Below are positions 1 to 13,700 of a stretch of 64,000 nt of DNA, one piece after another. The position numbers and the translations under genes were made by a program. The notes under the pieces are model-generated. The model searched no databases, was not told the DNA's origin, and was given only the letters and a program-made list of their open reading frames with translations. Position 1 is the first letter of the stretch, and each line of letters starts with the position of its first letter. Origin of the DNA: Anarhynchus alexandrinus (Eukaryota > Chordata > Aves > Charadriiformes > Charadriidae); contig VUYV01000016.1 in the NCBI GenBank assembly GCA_008711295.1, positions 2,252,162 to 2,316,161 of the forward strand, given 5' to 3'.

Positions 1-1598
1 TTTACATTTCAATGGACTGTAATTAAAAATAGCAACTGATTAAAAATCCCTGCCAGTCTTGCATTTCTTATAAACTAGCTTTAACCTTAACACTTGGACT
101 TATTTCTGAATAATCAAACTCAAGCTAGATGCCATAATCCATTTGAAATCTTTGTGAAATTTTAAAGGTAGTAGAGTAAATGTTATTAATTCCTCATCAT
201 CTTTTACAGTCAAAAATAGAAACATAAAGACAGTATTAACCAGTAAAAGTCAGTCCTCTCCACAGCATACTTCTGGACTGAGCAAACAATGGCATATTTT
301 TGAAATAGCAATTATTTTTGTTTTACAAGATACCCCATCATCCTTATAAGGTCCTGCTATTGATAAGGGGTAAACAGCTCAAAAATGTGCTGCATCCAGG
401 CTAAAAGCCTCACAGCAAATTATCTTCTAAATAAAAACAGGTGAAACCCAATACTTTTTGTAAACAAGAGGTATGTTAGGCTTGCCCTCCTTGAAGAAAT
501 TGAAATGAATGAAATCAAAGTTTATTCATAACCAAAGATTGCCTGTGACCGACAACAAAGGGCTGAAAACCTTCTATTGCCCTCCACTGATCTCCTGTGA
601 GGTGGTTTTTGAGGCTTTTCTTTCCTTTTCATTGGTCTGTGTCAAAGTACAGCAGAACTGAGATAAAGACACTCTGACTGCACACGTACACACAAAAATT
701 GTTGTCCGACCCACGTCATTTTAGCCGGTTGCTGAACTTTTTTGGTCCCTCACGGTCCCTCCCTCCACCTCCAATGAAGGAGCAGCCTCAGCACCCCACT
801 AGCTCCTTTCCTTCTTCACGCTACAGGCAATCAGTCTTTCCACAGGTTTCGGGGATGACTTAAATCTACTTTGGTCCATTGTATGTTCTCAGATTTCTAC
901 AATGTGCTACTGACATTTTGGATTTCAGCTAAAAATCGGAACTCTTCTTTCAAAGATAACATTTTCCCCTGTATCTCTGACCTCTGACAGTGGCAAGTTT
1001 CTCCTCTGCAATTACAAGACTCCTTATTCTATATATATTAAGACCTTAAAATGCCAGACATCAGCATATGAATTAAGGGACTTTTTCAGATGGTTAACAC
1101 TGCAAGCCTCTCATTTCCTCTCTTCTCTTATTTCTTTGTCCTTTCCACCTGCCTCTTTTAACCCCCTTTTTTTCCCTTTTGACTGCACTCTAATATTCCT
1201 TTCACTCTTCCAGGACAGGATCAATGTAAAGTAATAGTCTGTTAAAAAAATCTGGAATTTGTGAATGAGAGAAGAACTTCATCTAAGCCGATTTTTTACA
1301 AATACTGATTTTTCTAGAGTTATCGTGCAAGTCCTGACAGTCATAAGTTCATAATTTACAAATACACAGTATTTCCCTGCAGAAACATTCATTTTATATA
1401 ACACCATAAAGTTGTAATTAATTTGCTAAACAGGTTCAGTATTCTGTGGAAGATTATTTTTTTTTAACTCTCAAAGTAAGAGTTGTGTCTTGCTGGTTCC
1501 TACCTCAAACAAGCACCATCTGATTAGATAAGCAAAGCAAAACAGCACCCCGAGTTTTACTTCTCAAACCCACTGTATTCCTTCAAGTCTTTCTGTAC
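1..1598 (-). other. FANCL: FANCL intron 8, 5' part (continues off the left edge)
   Basis: The expected next exon encodes the segment around VDPRHPTMLPEC in human. I looked for it on the minus strand and did not see it, so it most likely lies left of base 1. AT-rich, with no repeat family recognised. Confidence 0.75.
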
Positions 1599-1749
1599 CT
1601 ATTGCAATTCTTCTTGTTGTAGCACCCCGTGTGGGATTTTCTGGCTCAAGCACCCATGTCTTCCCGTCGATTTCATCCATGGCATCCCAGAATTCTTTCA
1701 GCGATTCTAATGCTGCCAGGAACTGATTATAAATGTCTATTAAGGAGTT
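1599..1749 (-). CDS. FANCL: FANCL coding exon 8 (last exon in the window)
   Basis: 151 nt encoding NSLIDIYNQFLAALESLKEF, then WDAMDEIDGKTWVLEPENP and TRGATTRRIAI, with one base (G) of a split glycine codon left over. The acceptor is TTTTCTTAG|AAC and the donor G|GTACAG. Length and phase match human exon 8. It covers helices in the middle of the double-RWD region. The next exon should begin with the rest of the glycine codon, and I could not find it in bases 1-1598. Confidence 0.96.
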
Positions 1750-4700
1750 CTAAGAAAAGAAGACATTTAAACAAATTTTATATAGTTTTCACCTACAGCC
1801 ATACAGAATATTTCAAAACAAACTGTAGGTAATTAAAGAAGTGTTAAAATCTAGTATGTATCATGGTAGTATAAAAAGTTGAACCTCAGTTTTTTTAGTT
1901 GAAGCAACACAAAGAAAAAACAGCTGTATCCTGAGTACAACGTAAGTTCTCTAATCCTGCTAGTTCTAACATGTTGTGATATATATATATACACATGTTG
2001 TGATATACATACATCATACCTGGATTTGATAGTGTTTCATACTCTTTTTCACAAAACTTTTCTGAACACTGGTAACAACTATTAATTTGCATTGTAACTT
2101 GTCATGAACTACTCTAAAATTAAAGTAAAAACCATCATTATCTACTGTTAAACTTCTAACATTCTGATATTTTGTCTCTACTTCAGCTGAACAACATGAC
2201 AGTGGTACCAAATATAAATACGCATAAATACTCACATAACTAAAGCAGCTCATTTATTTTTTAAAGACTCTTAAGAAATATAGCCTAACAATGTCATAAT
2301 TATCTCAAAATTAAGCAGTATAAAAACAGGTACTTAACATTATATTTCAAACCATGTAAATACGGTAAGAGAAGGAGAAACCACCTAATAATCAGAGGAT
2401 TACACTCAAGGGATTTCAATATTTGAGAGTAGATTAGACAGAATCAGAAAAAACTTTCATTATACAGGGCAACATACAGAACAGCAATGCAAAAAATGTC
2501 TTTTTAAAATCATCAGTGAGCACAAAAGAAGTAACTATTTCTACAGGGAAAGACTGCATCAAGTAGAGAAAACACTTAGCAGTCCAGTTAAAACCTTTCC
2601 AAATGCAGATGCCCAGAGGGTACAACACATGAAGATGAATTTAGGGAACTGAAAGGAGGTGAAGAATGCAAGAGGAGGAAAGAGCTGAGTTCTGTTTGGA
2701 GTAATACCCCATACGGGTTTTGAGCTCGACGTCAGACCTAATCAGTGGAGGAACTGGAAAGTGTCAGGAACAGACCAGCAGGAGAACAAGGAGCCAACAG
2801 AATGTGGCTTCGTGGGGAGAGATGAAGGTACCACAGGAAAAAAAGTGAAGGTGCCCAGAGCCTAGGCAAAGGCGACAGTGAAGGGAGATCAAGGGTGGGG
2901 GGAAGCATTTTGGACATAGGCTCTTCCCAGATAACCTGTTTTCTCGAATTGTTTGGTAGTGGGAAAATCNATCATTTGAGAGCATCAAAGTGTATTTTGA
3001 AATCATTTTCACAAAACACAATCGAACAATTACAGGCATGAGTAAAAAGCAGGAAGGATAGGAGAGAACTGACAAGACTTCTTCAGTTAGGACAAAGAGA
3101 TGGTAAAAGTACGTTTTAAAAAACAACAGAGATGTAACGAGGGCCAGATTTCAGATATCTTTTGGCCTGGGAACAAGTTCTTGGAGTCAAAAAGAAAAAA
3201 CAAATTAAATGTTCAATTTGTAAAGAGGTATTTTTCTAGAATACCTCTATTCTTTCTATTTTTTTTAATATAAAACATGGAATGGTTTCCTTTAATCTTT
3301 AGTAATTATGTTCTTCCTTTCTCACCTGGACAAAAAGAAGCAAATTATATGAACATTCTCAGATGAAGAACTATGATATTTATATGTAATAAGTTTTTAT
3401 ATTTTACGCATGCATATTTTAGAAAGAAATGGTGTAGCTTAGAAATAAAATGCTACATTTTTTCCTGCTGTTATTAAATTATATTAAAGTAGGAAAGCAC
3501 TTAAGCAGAAAAGTGTGAATACTGCCAATCTCAAAATGTAACGCTTATTATCTTTAAAAGCATTTTGTTACTTTTATAATACCTGAAGTGATATAATAGT
3601 GTCAGTCACTTAACCACATCTTAGAGTATAATATCTTCATCTTAAGTACTATTATTTCCAGTATTTTAATAATTTTCACACAGTCCTGAAATGTGATCTT
3701 TTGTGCTCTGATGACACTTAAATTAATAGCATAATTTTCTGGTACTTGCAACAGTTGCTTTCCATTTTGATTTTTTACATTTTTCTATATCACATACAGA
3801 TAAATCCTCTAATAATCATTTTTATCTTTATCTTCCGGGAATTCAAAGGGTTTCACTAGAAAAAAGAAACATCAAGGGATTATAACCCACAGATAAGTTT
3901 TAAAATCCAATTAATTTTAATACTAATTGTAATTTTTCAATGATGTTCCTTAAAAAGGTAGTTAAATCTTTTTTTTTAATGCACTGTTCGTTTGATCTTA
4001 TTTGCATGCTTCATTGATGTTGCCAGCTGTCTCCTGCTATATACATAAATGCATCTATAGCTATTTAAATACATCACATGGTTGTCATGCAAGCCATGAA
4101 AACTATAGGATTCCTTTTTATTTGATTAACCAACTAATTTTTGGTCATTGCCCAATACTCTTTTAGAAAAGAGTGCTATCATGCTGCTTTTTGTCTACGC
4201 TACCCCAAGACAGTTGTTAATAATGTCAAACAGCACAAACTCTTTGTTTCTTGGTAACCTTTGTACAAATGCATTAGAATTTGTATGAAATATGTCAAAT
4301 ATTCTTTAGAAAATAAGACATTCATCATTCAGGATATCATTGCTGGCTGCCCTGACTCTATAAAAATCACTAGCAAAACTAAACTGGTTACTCCACCCTC
4401 TGTACGTGTTAGGTTTCCATGCTCATCAGGCAAAACATCCATTATAAAAACAAAGAACATTGCGGCAGTCTAATCTTTTACAACAACTTAAAACAAAATG
4501 AAGATATTTCTAATGTATAGTATGAACCTTGCATTTTATTTCTAACTACTGAGGATACTGACATCAGTACTTACTTACTACATGAGTAGTAATGACTAGC
4601 TAGCAGAGGTGAGGAAACACTAGCGCTAGAATAGGCACAAAACCGTACCACAGTTTTTTGCACAAGTGGATATCACGTCTCTTCTAACTTGATCACACGG

Positions 4701-7700
4701 TATTTCCCCCACGCTCGCCCCATGGGATCGCTGACATGTATTGCACAGGCTGGAAAGTGACCCCGCTGCAGCTGTGCTCCCTGATCCCTACGGTGACCGG
4801 GCGTTATTAAAGTCAGTGCAGAAGGCGCTAATGCAGGTTCGGTCCAAGGTGAAACACTGTGCGTGATTCTGACCAGACCTTAACCAAACAAACCAACCAC
4901 AGCTGGGACAAAGAAGTTTCTAAGATGAGGAATGGAGAGCCCACCATTAGAAAAGGACAAAAAAGTTTTACTGGTTTAGACTAGCAAAACAGTGTAAGAG
5001 GAGATGTGATTATTAACTACTCTTATCTGCAGCGTCGTAGCTGTACAAGATACCTAGAGGTAGGGCTGGCTGAAGGACCCATCAAATGTGAATCCATACA
5101 AAATCTGCAGCTGGAACCAGCTTCCTCTCCATCACAGCACTGAGGTCCTGAGAAAGCCTGACAGTCCCAGGACACCTCATTACTTTCAAGTGGGAGCTCG
5201 GTAAGTTTTCAACAGAGATGTGCTGCATGTTTCTGTGATCTTAACTTCTGAAAACAGGTGTTTGCAGAGACTGGGTTAAATTGGTTGTTTTACAGGAAAA
5301 CAGGCATGTAAACATATCAACTTTGATGATTCCCCAGCAGTTTTAGAAAACTTTGACCCAAATGTTACATTTGTGCTATCAGACTGTATGTATCTTCCAT
5401 TCGTTTCAACAACTGGTAGGAGATGAAGCACTTATTTTGGCTGGTGAAAGTCAGATATTCTGGACCTATCTGTTTCTGAGGTGAACATACCTCCTCTTCC
5501 ATCAGGGAAGCGTCTCATGTAGTTTTGCAACATTTTTGTTTCCATTTCTATCCTCTGCACTCTCATCTCCATCTCGTCACTGGTAGCTCCTCAAGCCAAT
5601 TCTCTCCTTTTTTTACTTTATTCCAATTCACACACTTTCCCAATTTTACCCCTATTGCCCATACAGTGTTTCCTTCAATTAAAGGAATATGAAGGAATGG
5701 AAAAAAAGTCACTCTACTCTCCGTTCTTATTTCTAGAGCCATAGAGGCTGGGAAGAATAAAGAGAAAGTCTTGAGTCTGCACCTGCCATAAAAATCCATT
5801 AAGCCTTCTAGTAAATTTTAAGAAGTGCTATGTGTATATATTTCAAACACCCACTCCAAATCCTAGATGAACTAGACATTAATTAAATGATAGTAAGAAT
5901 GTTCTAATTAAGGTAAATAGAGCACATTTTATTAAAATTTATTTTTTAAAAAAGATTAAAATGGAATCTTTATTCTGAGATTATTTTTTTTTGGCTAAAA
6001 TTCTTCCTAAACACAAAATTTGCTTATCCAAAATTAAAACAACTGCAAAGCCTCCTAATGGAAAAGGTGAAGCAGCCTAACCTAAAGGTGTTGGTACTTG
6101 CTTGCCCTTTATGAATTCATAGATTGGTAACAATTTAATAAAGTGAACAGGGATCACCTGTATCACCTAAATAATTTATGATTCATTAGATTTGTTTGGA
6201 AATTGCTTATTTCTCACAAACAATTTTCCCCCTCCTTAGCACAAATCAAACTGAGACCCAACACTCTGAAATCTTTATAAAGTGTCTTGTCAACCGTCTC
6301 CGGTTTTTGTATTTATAGCTGCTGTCCGTTAAGCTCCTTTGCTACAAAAAAGCACAATTATGATGCATTTTATTGTGTTTTCATCAAAATAACTGAAGAA
6401 TAATCTTATTCATGCCCCTATACCTTCTGAATCTTGTATTACTGTTCTGTTGTTGGCTGGCTGCATGACCTCATTAGTCATTAATTTCCACTCTCGTGAC
6501 CTTCATGTAGCCAACCAGGTGGGCAGTGGGCAGTATAGAAACAATACCCTGATGTGAGGGCAGCAGAATATAGATGCACTGAAACTGCAGAACCAGGCTT
6601 ACAGCATATGCTGAAATGTGGAGACAGCACATTTATCTGGTTATTTAGAAAAAGAATATAACTGAAATAAGTAGATGTTCTTGCACTTGTCATTGAGAAG
6701 CACTCTGCATTTATTTGGCACTTATAACAGTAGCAGCAGCAGCATTGCCCTTGGTGCTGATTTCTTACTACTCTAAAATGTCTCCTCTGAGCCAGAATAC
6801 ACTGGCTGTTGCTGATCATGCTGTGAGACACCTGCACTGGCTACTAGGCTTGTCATGACGCACAAAACCCTACCATCTTCAGCTTGACATTGTGCAAGTT
6901 ATAATTATTCATCCAAATGAATATGTCAGAGCAGCAGCAGCAGACCTCTCATCAGAGCAAAAGAAAAATACATCAAAACATTATCAACCCAGCAGGAAGA
7001 CAGGGACCATAAGGAAAATTACCCATTTTTAATATGGATGCCATAAAGCCATGTCTATTATTATACGGAGATTAAAAAAAAACAGAAAAAAAAAAGAAAG
7101 AAGCAACCACCCAACAACCCCTCAAGTTTAAAGTCCACAAGCGCTGAAAAGAACCTGAAATAGGTAACAGCACACACAGGGGGGTGGAAAAAAAATAAAT
7201 TACCTGAAATCTATATTTTCTTTCATAGGAGTTTATATTCTAACAGTGCAATTGCATAATTTTAGTTAAGCCTTGTCAGTTTTTACATTAAAGATGACCA
7301 ACAAATATCAAAATTTAAGACCTATCAGTACCAAAACTTCATGTTATTTTACTAGGAAATAGGCATAGCATGTTATTTTTCCCATTTAGGAACCAAAATT
7401 TTCAACCACTTGAGGACCTGCTAAATTCTGCTACCGGTGCTGTTTCAGCATCAGCTAAGCTTAACCCTTATTTTACCATGGCACGAAGGCTGCTCAATGG
7501 AAGGATTTCCATGCATTTTGCAAATAAACACAAGTTAGACAATTACTGCATGCATTTTTTTCCAGAAGTATTAGGTTCACGTCACCCACACAGATAAGGT
7601 CAATTTTCAAAAAAGACTGTACAAGTAAAGCATTTCTATCAGCGCAATGCTCAGGTTGCTGGTATTTGGTTCAGCATTACAGCAGGCCATCTGCAGCTAG

Positions 7701-10700
7701 AATTAGTATCTCATGATTTCAAAACAGAGTCTTCAGTTATATACAAACATCTATTGTTCATGTTTTCAAATAGTTCATAGGCAATTCTAACTGTAAAAAG
7801 ATTTTAAGATCTCAAGCATTAGAATGTCATGTTTTTAACATTAGATTTTTGCTTGCTTGTACTGTCAATATTAATATATTCGCTCCCATCTTTAACTTGT
7901 CAAAGAAGGCTGCTTCGTATCATGTTTTTCAAGAACATTTTATTAAAACATAAGTCCAGCTAGTAGCTTTACAATTACTAACAGTAAACAGAGAAGCAAT
8001 GACTGTCAAGGATATTTGAAATGTTGTTAATTTGAGGCAACATATATTGCAAGGCTGTAAAATTAATAAAATACTATTAAAAGTATGTGTAATGTTCGAG
8101 GTTAAAAACAGTACTTGAAATCATGCCAGTAGTATATGGAATCCAGTATAATTTAAGGGAAAAACAATATCTGTTTAAATTGTTCCAAACCATACCAGAG
8201 AATCAAAACCTAAAATTGCACTAGAAACTAAATATATTTTTCATTTGCAATGGTCCATTCTTACAGTTATTTCCTCAAGCACTCATGTTGCAGGATCTGA
8301 GGTGACACACAAAACCTTGAGCTTTGCAGTCAAAATTATATGCCCCTCTTAAAATCATCCTGATGCAACCTTTCAGCCGTGTTCCCTATGTAAATTTAGT
8401 ACCGTAAAGACAGGCTTTATTGATGGGTAGAAATCCTCGCGAGAGTCAGAATTATGAAATGCCATCGTTTATGTAAAATCTATTTTCCCTGAATTAAATG
8501 AAATTCAACATAAACTATTTTCTAGAGATAATTCAAATTAACTTACATCTAAGTGGTCACATTTAAATCCATTTAATCAAGTACACATGCTCTATTAAGG
8601 AAAAAGATACATGAAATAATGCAAGAGAGACTAAAAAAAGACAATGGCTCTTGGTTCTTTGTATTAACAACATCAGTTAAAGGATGAAATCAGAATTCTA
8701 TTAAGTACCTTCCTGTTGTTCTTTTGATTGTAACTGAAAAAGTTTTATTACATTATGGAAACCATATATGATAACAAACTGGGAGACCGCCTTTTTTTAA
8801 ATGTCTGTCAACTTCAGAGGGTGCTTCTTTTCTATAAGACAATTGTTTCTCATGCATGCATTTGCCTAGTATCATTCCTAAAGATAGTTCAGACATATGA
8901 ACAGCTTAAGAAAAAAACAGCCAGTATGAGTGAAAAGCATACAACACGCAAGGTATATCTATATGGCAAGGAAAATATTTAAAACACTATCATAGGAATA
9001 TGGAGCTCAGCATTATTACATTTACGTAAGCATGTATAAAAATAAAATGCACACTGGGAAAAAAGCTAGAGTTAAAAAATCCAACTCCTTATTACCACCT
9101 ACGTACTGCGTATGTATCTCAGTTAGTAAAAAAAGATGCATAGTACGGCAGTTTACCTGTGGCATCCAAGAAATAGCAAACTGAACAGGAAAATCCACAA
9201 GGCAATCCGGTGGTTCTGTTGGATACTGAGGGAGGGAAAGAAAATACAGTTTTGGTTTGGTTTTTTTTCCCCAAAGGCATTTAAAGTCAGACTGATACTC
9301 AGCTGCCAAATTTGATAACGAAATATGAGCACTTCAAGCATCTTGAGAACTTGGCTCTAAGAGCAAACAGTATGTAAAGCATTTTCAGAAATAGTTATGA
9401 ATGTTAATTATCATTTAAAGAAGAAATTGACATGTAAACAGATTTTATGTATCAGTTTTTAGTAAAGGCAGGAGAATCAGTTTTCTCTGTTCAGTGCTCA
9501 GAGACACATTAAAAAAGAACTTAAGACAAAAAAGATCAAATATTAAAAAAAAAAATTATCCTCAATTACCTGTACTGGATAGGAAAATATATATAAAAAA
9601 AAACCCCAGAAACAGCCAACCCTTTCATGAGTCAAGAATTCATTTTCATTTAAACTAGAATACGTGCTCTGATTTGCAACATTTTCTGTTTTGAAACTGA
9701 AATAATCAGAGTAAGTACATAACTATTTAGAAAGAGATGAACGAACATACACCTGAAATTAAAACAACCCAAAATTAAAACAACTCCCTGCCCCCCACCC
9801 CAAATTAAAAGGTATTAGTAAGGAAAATAAAAAATAGCTGTATTGTGAAAACTGAAGCTAGGAAAGATTTGATAACTCCAGAAATAACCACTGACTATTC
9901 ATTACACTAGTAAATCTATTGCTGTTCAGCATCCAGTATGAAAACTGTGGGGGAAAAAAATGGTATTTTCTGAAAAATAAAAGTAGCAAAGGAAAGAAAC
10001 ATCTAATTGCAAATAAATCATGTCCTTTCTAAGAGCACCTATTCAAAATTTTATTCACCAGAGAAGTTGCCTCCTTTAGTCCTATGCAACCTACCAATGA
10101 TGTACACAGCAATTTTATAGAAATTGTATTAGTACTGCATAAACTGCTAACACAGGAAAATGTTCTAGAGAATCTTATCTGGGGAGACATATGAAAAAAG
10201 TCACATCTTCTTCACAGAATTAAAGACAGTTAAGATGAAGAGGTGAAGTTTAGCTGTGCTGCTTCCCATAACCACTCTCCATCCAAAGTAAACCTCTAGA
10301 CATAGACATTTCCTTATTTACCAGACATCTTGCAATTAATTTATCAGAGTTTTAAAAATGTGTCTTTGTTTTATGTAAAATGTAATTCTACAGTAATTAG
10401 TTTCAAATTGTTCTCTATGGCAAAGAGCAAAAAAGAGACAGCATCCCTAGAGCATCCATTCTTCATTCCTTTGATTTTAATAATAATCTGGTGGATTTAT
10501 GGATTTTGCAGAAATTTATTTAAACTTGCTTTTTTATTTGCCTTCACTTGTGGTTTCTGTTAGGTATCCACTTTCTGAAGACAACTCCCACAACTTGAAT
10601 ACCTTGTGTTTTACCATTTTATCATATCGGTGTCAGACAAATTAAACAGCAGCAACAGAGCGAGAGAAGTGAAAAAACTAATTTGGACAGGAGGCGGTTA

Positions 10701-13700
10701 CAACTTTGAAATGTATCCACAGTAGCTGTTACAGTTTCTTTTACTGTTAGTGTTACTGTTCTTGTATTGTAGGCATTGTGGTGTTAGTGTTTCTGTATTG
10801 TAGGTATTATTTTTCATCAAATACTTCAATGCTCGTATAGAAATATACTTCTTTTCAATGTATAAAAGTATGCCTAGAACAAACTAAGAAGAATTTTTCT
10901 GTAGGATTGGTTTTAGGACTACCTCATTTAAATCCCAGCAGCATTAGACAATTATGTGTTTGCTTTCTTGGTAAGTAAATTCATTTTATGCAGTCTTTTG
11001 TAGGGTCCCTTTGAACAAGTGCTTGCAAACAGATTCTACTAACTTTATATTACCTCAAAAAAAAAACCCCACCAAAAACCAAACCCAAAAAACCTACAGA
11101 ACATTTTCCCTGCATTTTTTGTCAAAATTTCTTTAAAAGCATAATATTATACTGTGCACCAGATAACTGTAAGAACTATGCAACAATGATTCTGTAAATA
11201 TGTACATAATGCTTTTAGAACTTGCAGAGTGAAATCCTAAATAAAACAAGGTGAGTGATTTCCCAGGACGTAGTATTTTAAAATACTATACCACAGCATA
11301 TCAATGACATCATATGTTGTTACAGTTAGATTCAAATTTATATGTCTGAAATCATCCTATTCTTCAGAAATATTTAAGCAACTACTAAACAAAAAAATTT
11401 ATTGTATTTTTGAGCATGCAGCTAACTTTATCCAGAAAAAGTATTTTCATAACCCTTGCCAAATCATTCAGATAATTACCAAAGCATCTTGATTACTACA
11501 TGGCATGCAAATTCTTGCAGTGGCCTATTTGTATTCTTGGGATTGGAAATGGCAAGCACCCAACCCACTTCTCACGCAATACAAAATGAAATCTGATAAA
11601 TAAAACCTAGTCTATTTGTTTTTATACTTGCAAAGATGCACGCTTTGTTTTCAGAAAACTTCTCTACTTATTTAAATTGTGAATGGATAAAGATTTCTGG
11701 ACCAGACATTGTCAACCAAATAAATCAGAAAACTATTTTGCAAAATGTAATCTGAGCATTAAACAATATATCCTCTTATGAGGTTTAAGCCTAATCATTT
11801 ACAAAAGTCAAAGTTGCGTAGCACATGATTTGGCTAACATACCTTGCTAGGATATGACCATTTTCAATTCCTCCATGTTTAACTGATCACCCTGTTTCCT
11901 AGACACTTTACAAGTGCACTTTATAGACAGCAAGTGTTTTGAAAGGACAGTTCCTAACGCAAAGCACATTAAGACAAAGATAACTGGTAGAAACGTTTGA
12001 CAACACTTTAAGGAAAAGTCCTCAAAACACATCCAAACCATTAGGAATGATAGCAAAAGAAAATGTAAGGGATTTTCTGAATACACATGATAACTTTATG
12101 AAAAAGAATTTACTAAATCGCTTTTCGAAGACTTTCTTCCTGAAAACACTGTTGGCAGGCTCATAAACTAATTTCACTGTATGGAGTCCATGAAAAAAAA
12201 AATCTGCCAGAATACAGACAAGCGCCAGCCAGCAATATAGACTGGGCAGGACATGTTTAGCTCACATAATAACCTTAATCAAAGAAACAGCATAACAAAA
12301 ATAAGCACACTTTTATTAAAGCATGTTATCAAAAGAAATCCCTTCAAAAAACACTTCAGCAAAGTCTTTTCAAATGTATTAGATGTGTATATGAAGGAAA
12401 ATCAAATCCCCATGTCACCAAAACCACGTTTCACATATAATTTTTCTCTTGTGGCAAGTTTAAATGCCAGACATGGTTTAAAAAGGACAAGCAATTGATC
12501 CTTCATCATAACAATCTCTTGGGGAAAAATAAATAAATAAAAAAAAAATGATGATTGACAAGTTGGATAATCTAGTCTCTTCATTACACTACACTGTTAG
12601 TTGTTAGCCAGTGCTTTCTTCTGCTATTAGGAGTCTCAACTTTGGATATTTTATTACTATAAAGAAAATACACAAGGTTTTACATCAAGTAATCTCGATT
12701 CCCCTTGCAGCACAGTGGTAAGTTAAGGCTAAACAGAACCAGCCAATGCGTAAGTGGAATAGTGTTTGACCATGGCAGCTGCTTGGTAAAAATGGGTACT
12801 GCACTGTATTTTTTTCCTGCACTTTTATATTCCCATATAGTTAAAATACTTCAGTCACCATAAAATCAAGAAAAAACTTAGGGGCAACAGGCTGCACTTA
12901 ATTTCTAGTGTCATACTAAGTATGGGATAGCAGCTCCCTTATAAGCAATGGCAATGCAGTCTCTCCGTGAGGTTACTCTCCTCACACGTTAAATAGACCA
13001 TAATTGTACTTCCTGATATATTTTTTCCATCAACGTATTTAATGATGGTCTGACTAGGAAATTAATTATGCATTCATTACTCTGTGCATGGAGGATAGTT
13101 TTGCTTTTTTTCAAAATCCGCTTTAGCAACCTCAATGCCCAAACAGTACTTTTTCCACAGGCTCCTTTTCCCCCTCTAAGGTAAAATTATCTTGTCTTAC
13201 ATAAAACTCAAAAACTCCTGGTATGTAAAGGAATACAGGATGTTTGTGAAGGTGAAATTTAATCTTACAATACCGTACCCACTCAAAATTCTTACTTCAA
13301 AATCCCTTCAAAATCCTTACTCCAGATGATGGACCAAGGATAGTCCAAAACAACAGTATTTAGACACTTTTGGATCCACTTTTTCCTCAACACTGATTTT
13401 CTGAAAACAACAGCTATTATCATACAATTGTCACCAGACAGCCTGGATATTCATAGTTTCTGATATGAGATTTATGCCTTGAAATGAGAAATTCTATGAA
13501 GAAACATTACAATTTGAATTCAGTTCTAACTACTAGGAAGAATTAAATTTTTTTGGCTTCTGCACGTGCCATGGATTTGCATTGCAAGCACTGTCAAAAT
13601 CAGCCAATTATTTAGACTAAAAAGAAATATTTTTTTCAAAATAAGGAACGCACTTCTGTATTCAGTTTTTCATAAATCTTTAAATCTATTGCTTTAACAG

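Noticed and set aside
1..1598. Search for FANCL exon 9 and the RING exons
   Set aside because: No segment resembling the expected products with splice sites was found; they probably lie left of the window.
1629..1832. 67-codon plus-strand frame
   Set aside because: It is the shadow of FANCL exon 8 on the opposite strand.
6481..6837. 118-codon minus-strand open frame in FANCL intron 7
   Set aside because: Cysteine- and tyrosine-rich low-quality translation, no family resemblance, no splice-site framing, and it does not fit between FANCL exons 7 and 8.
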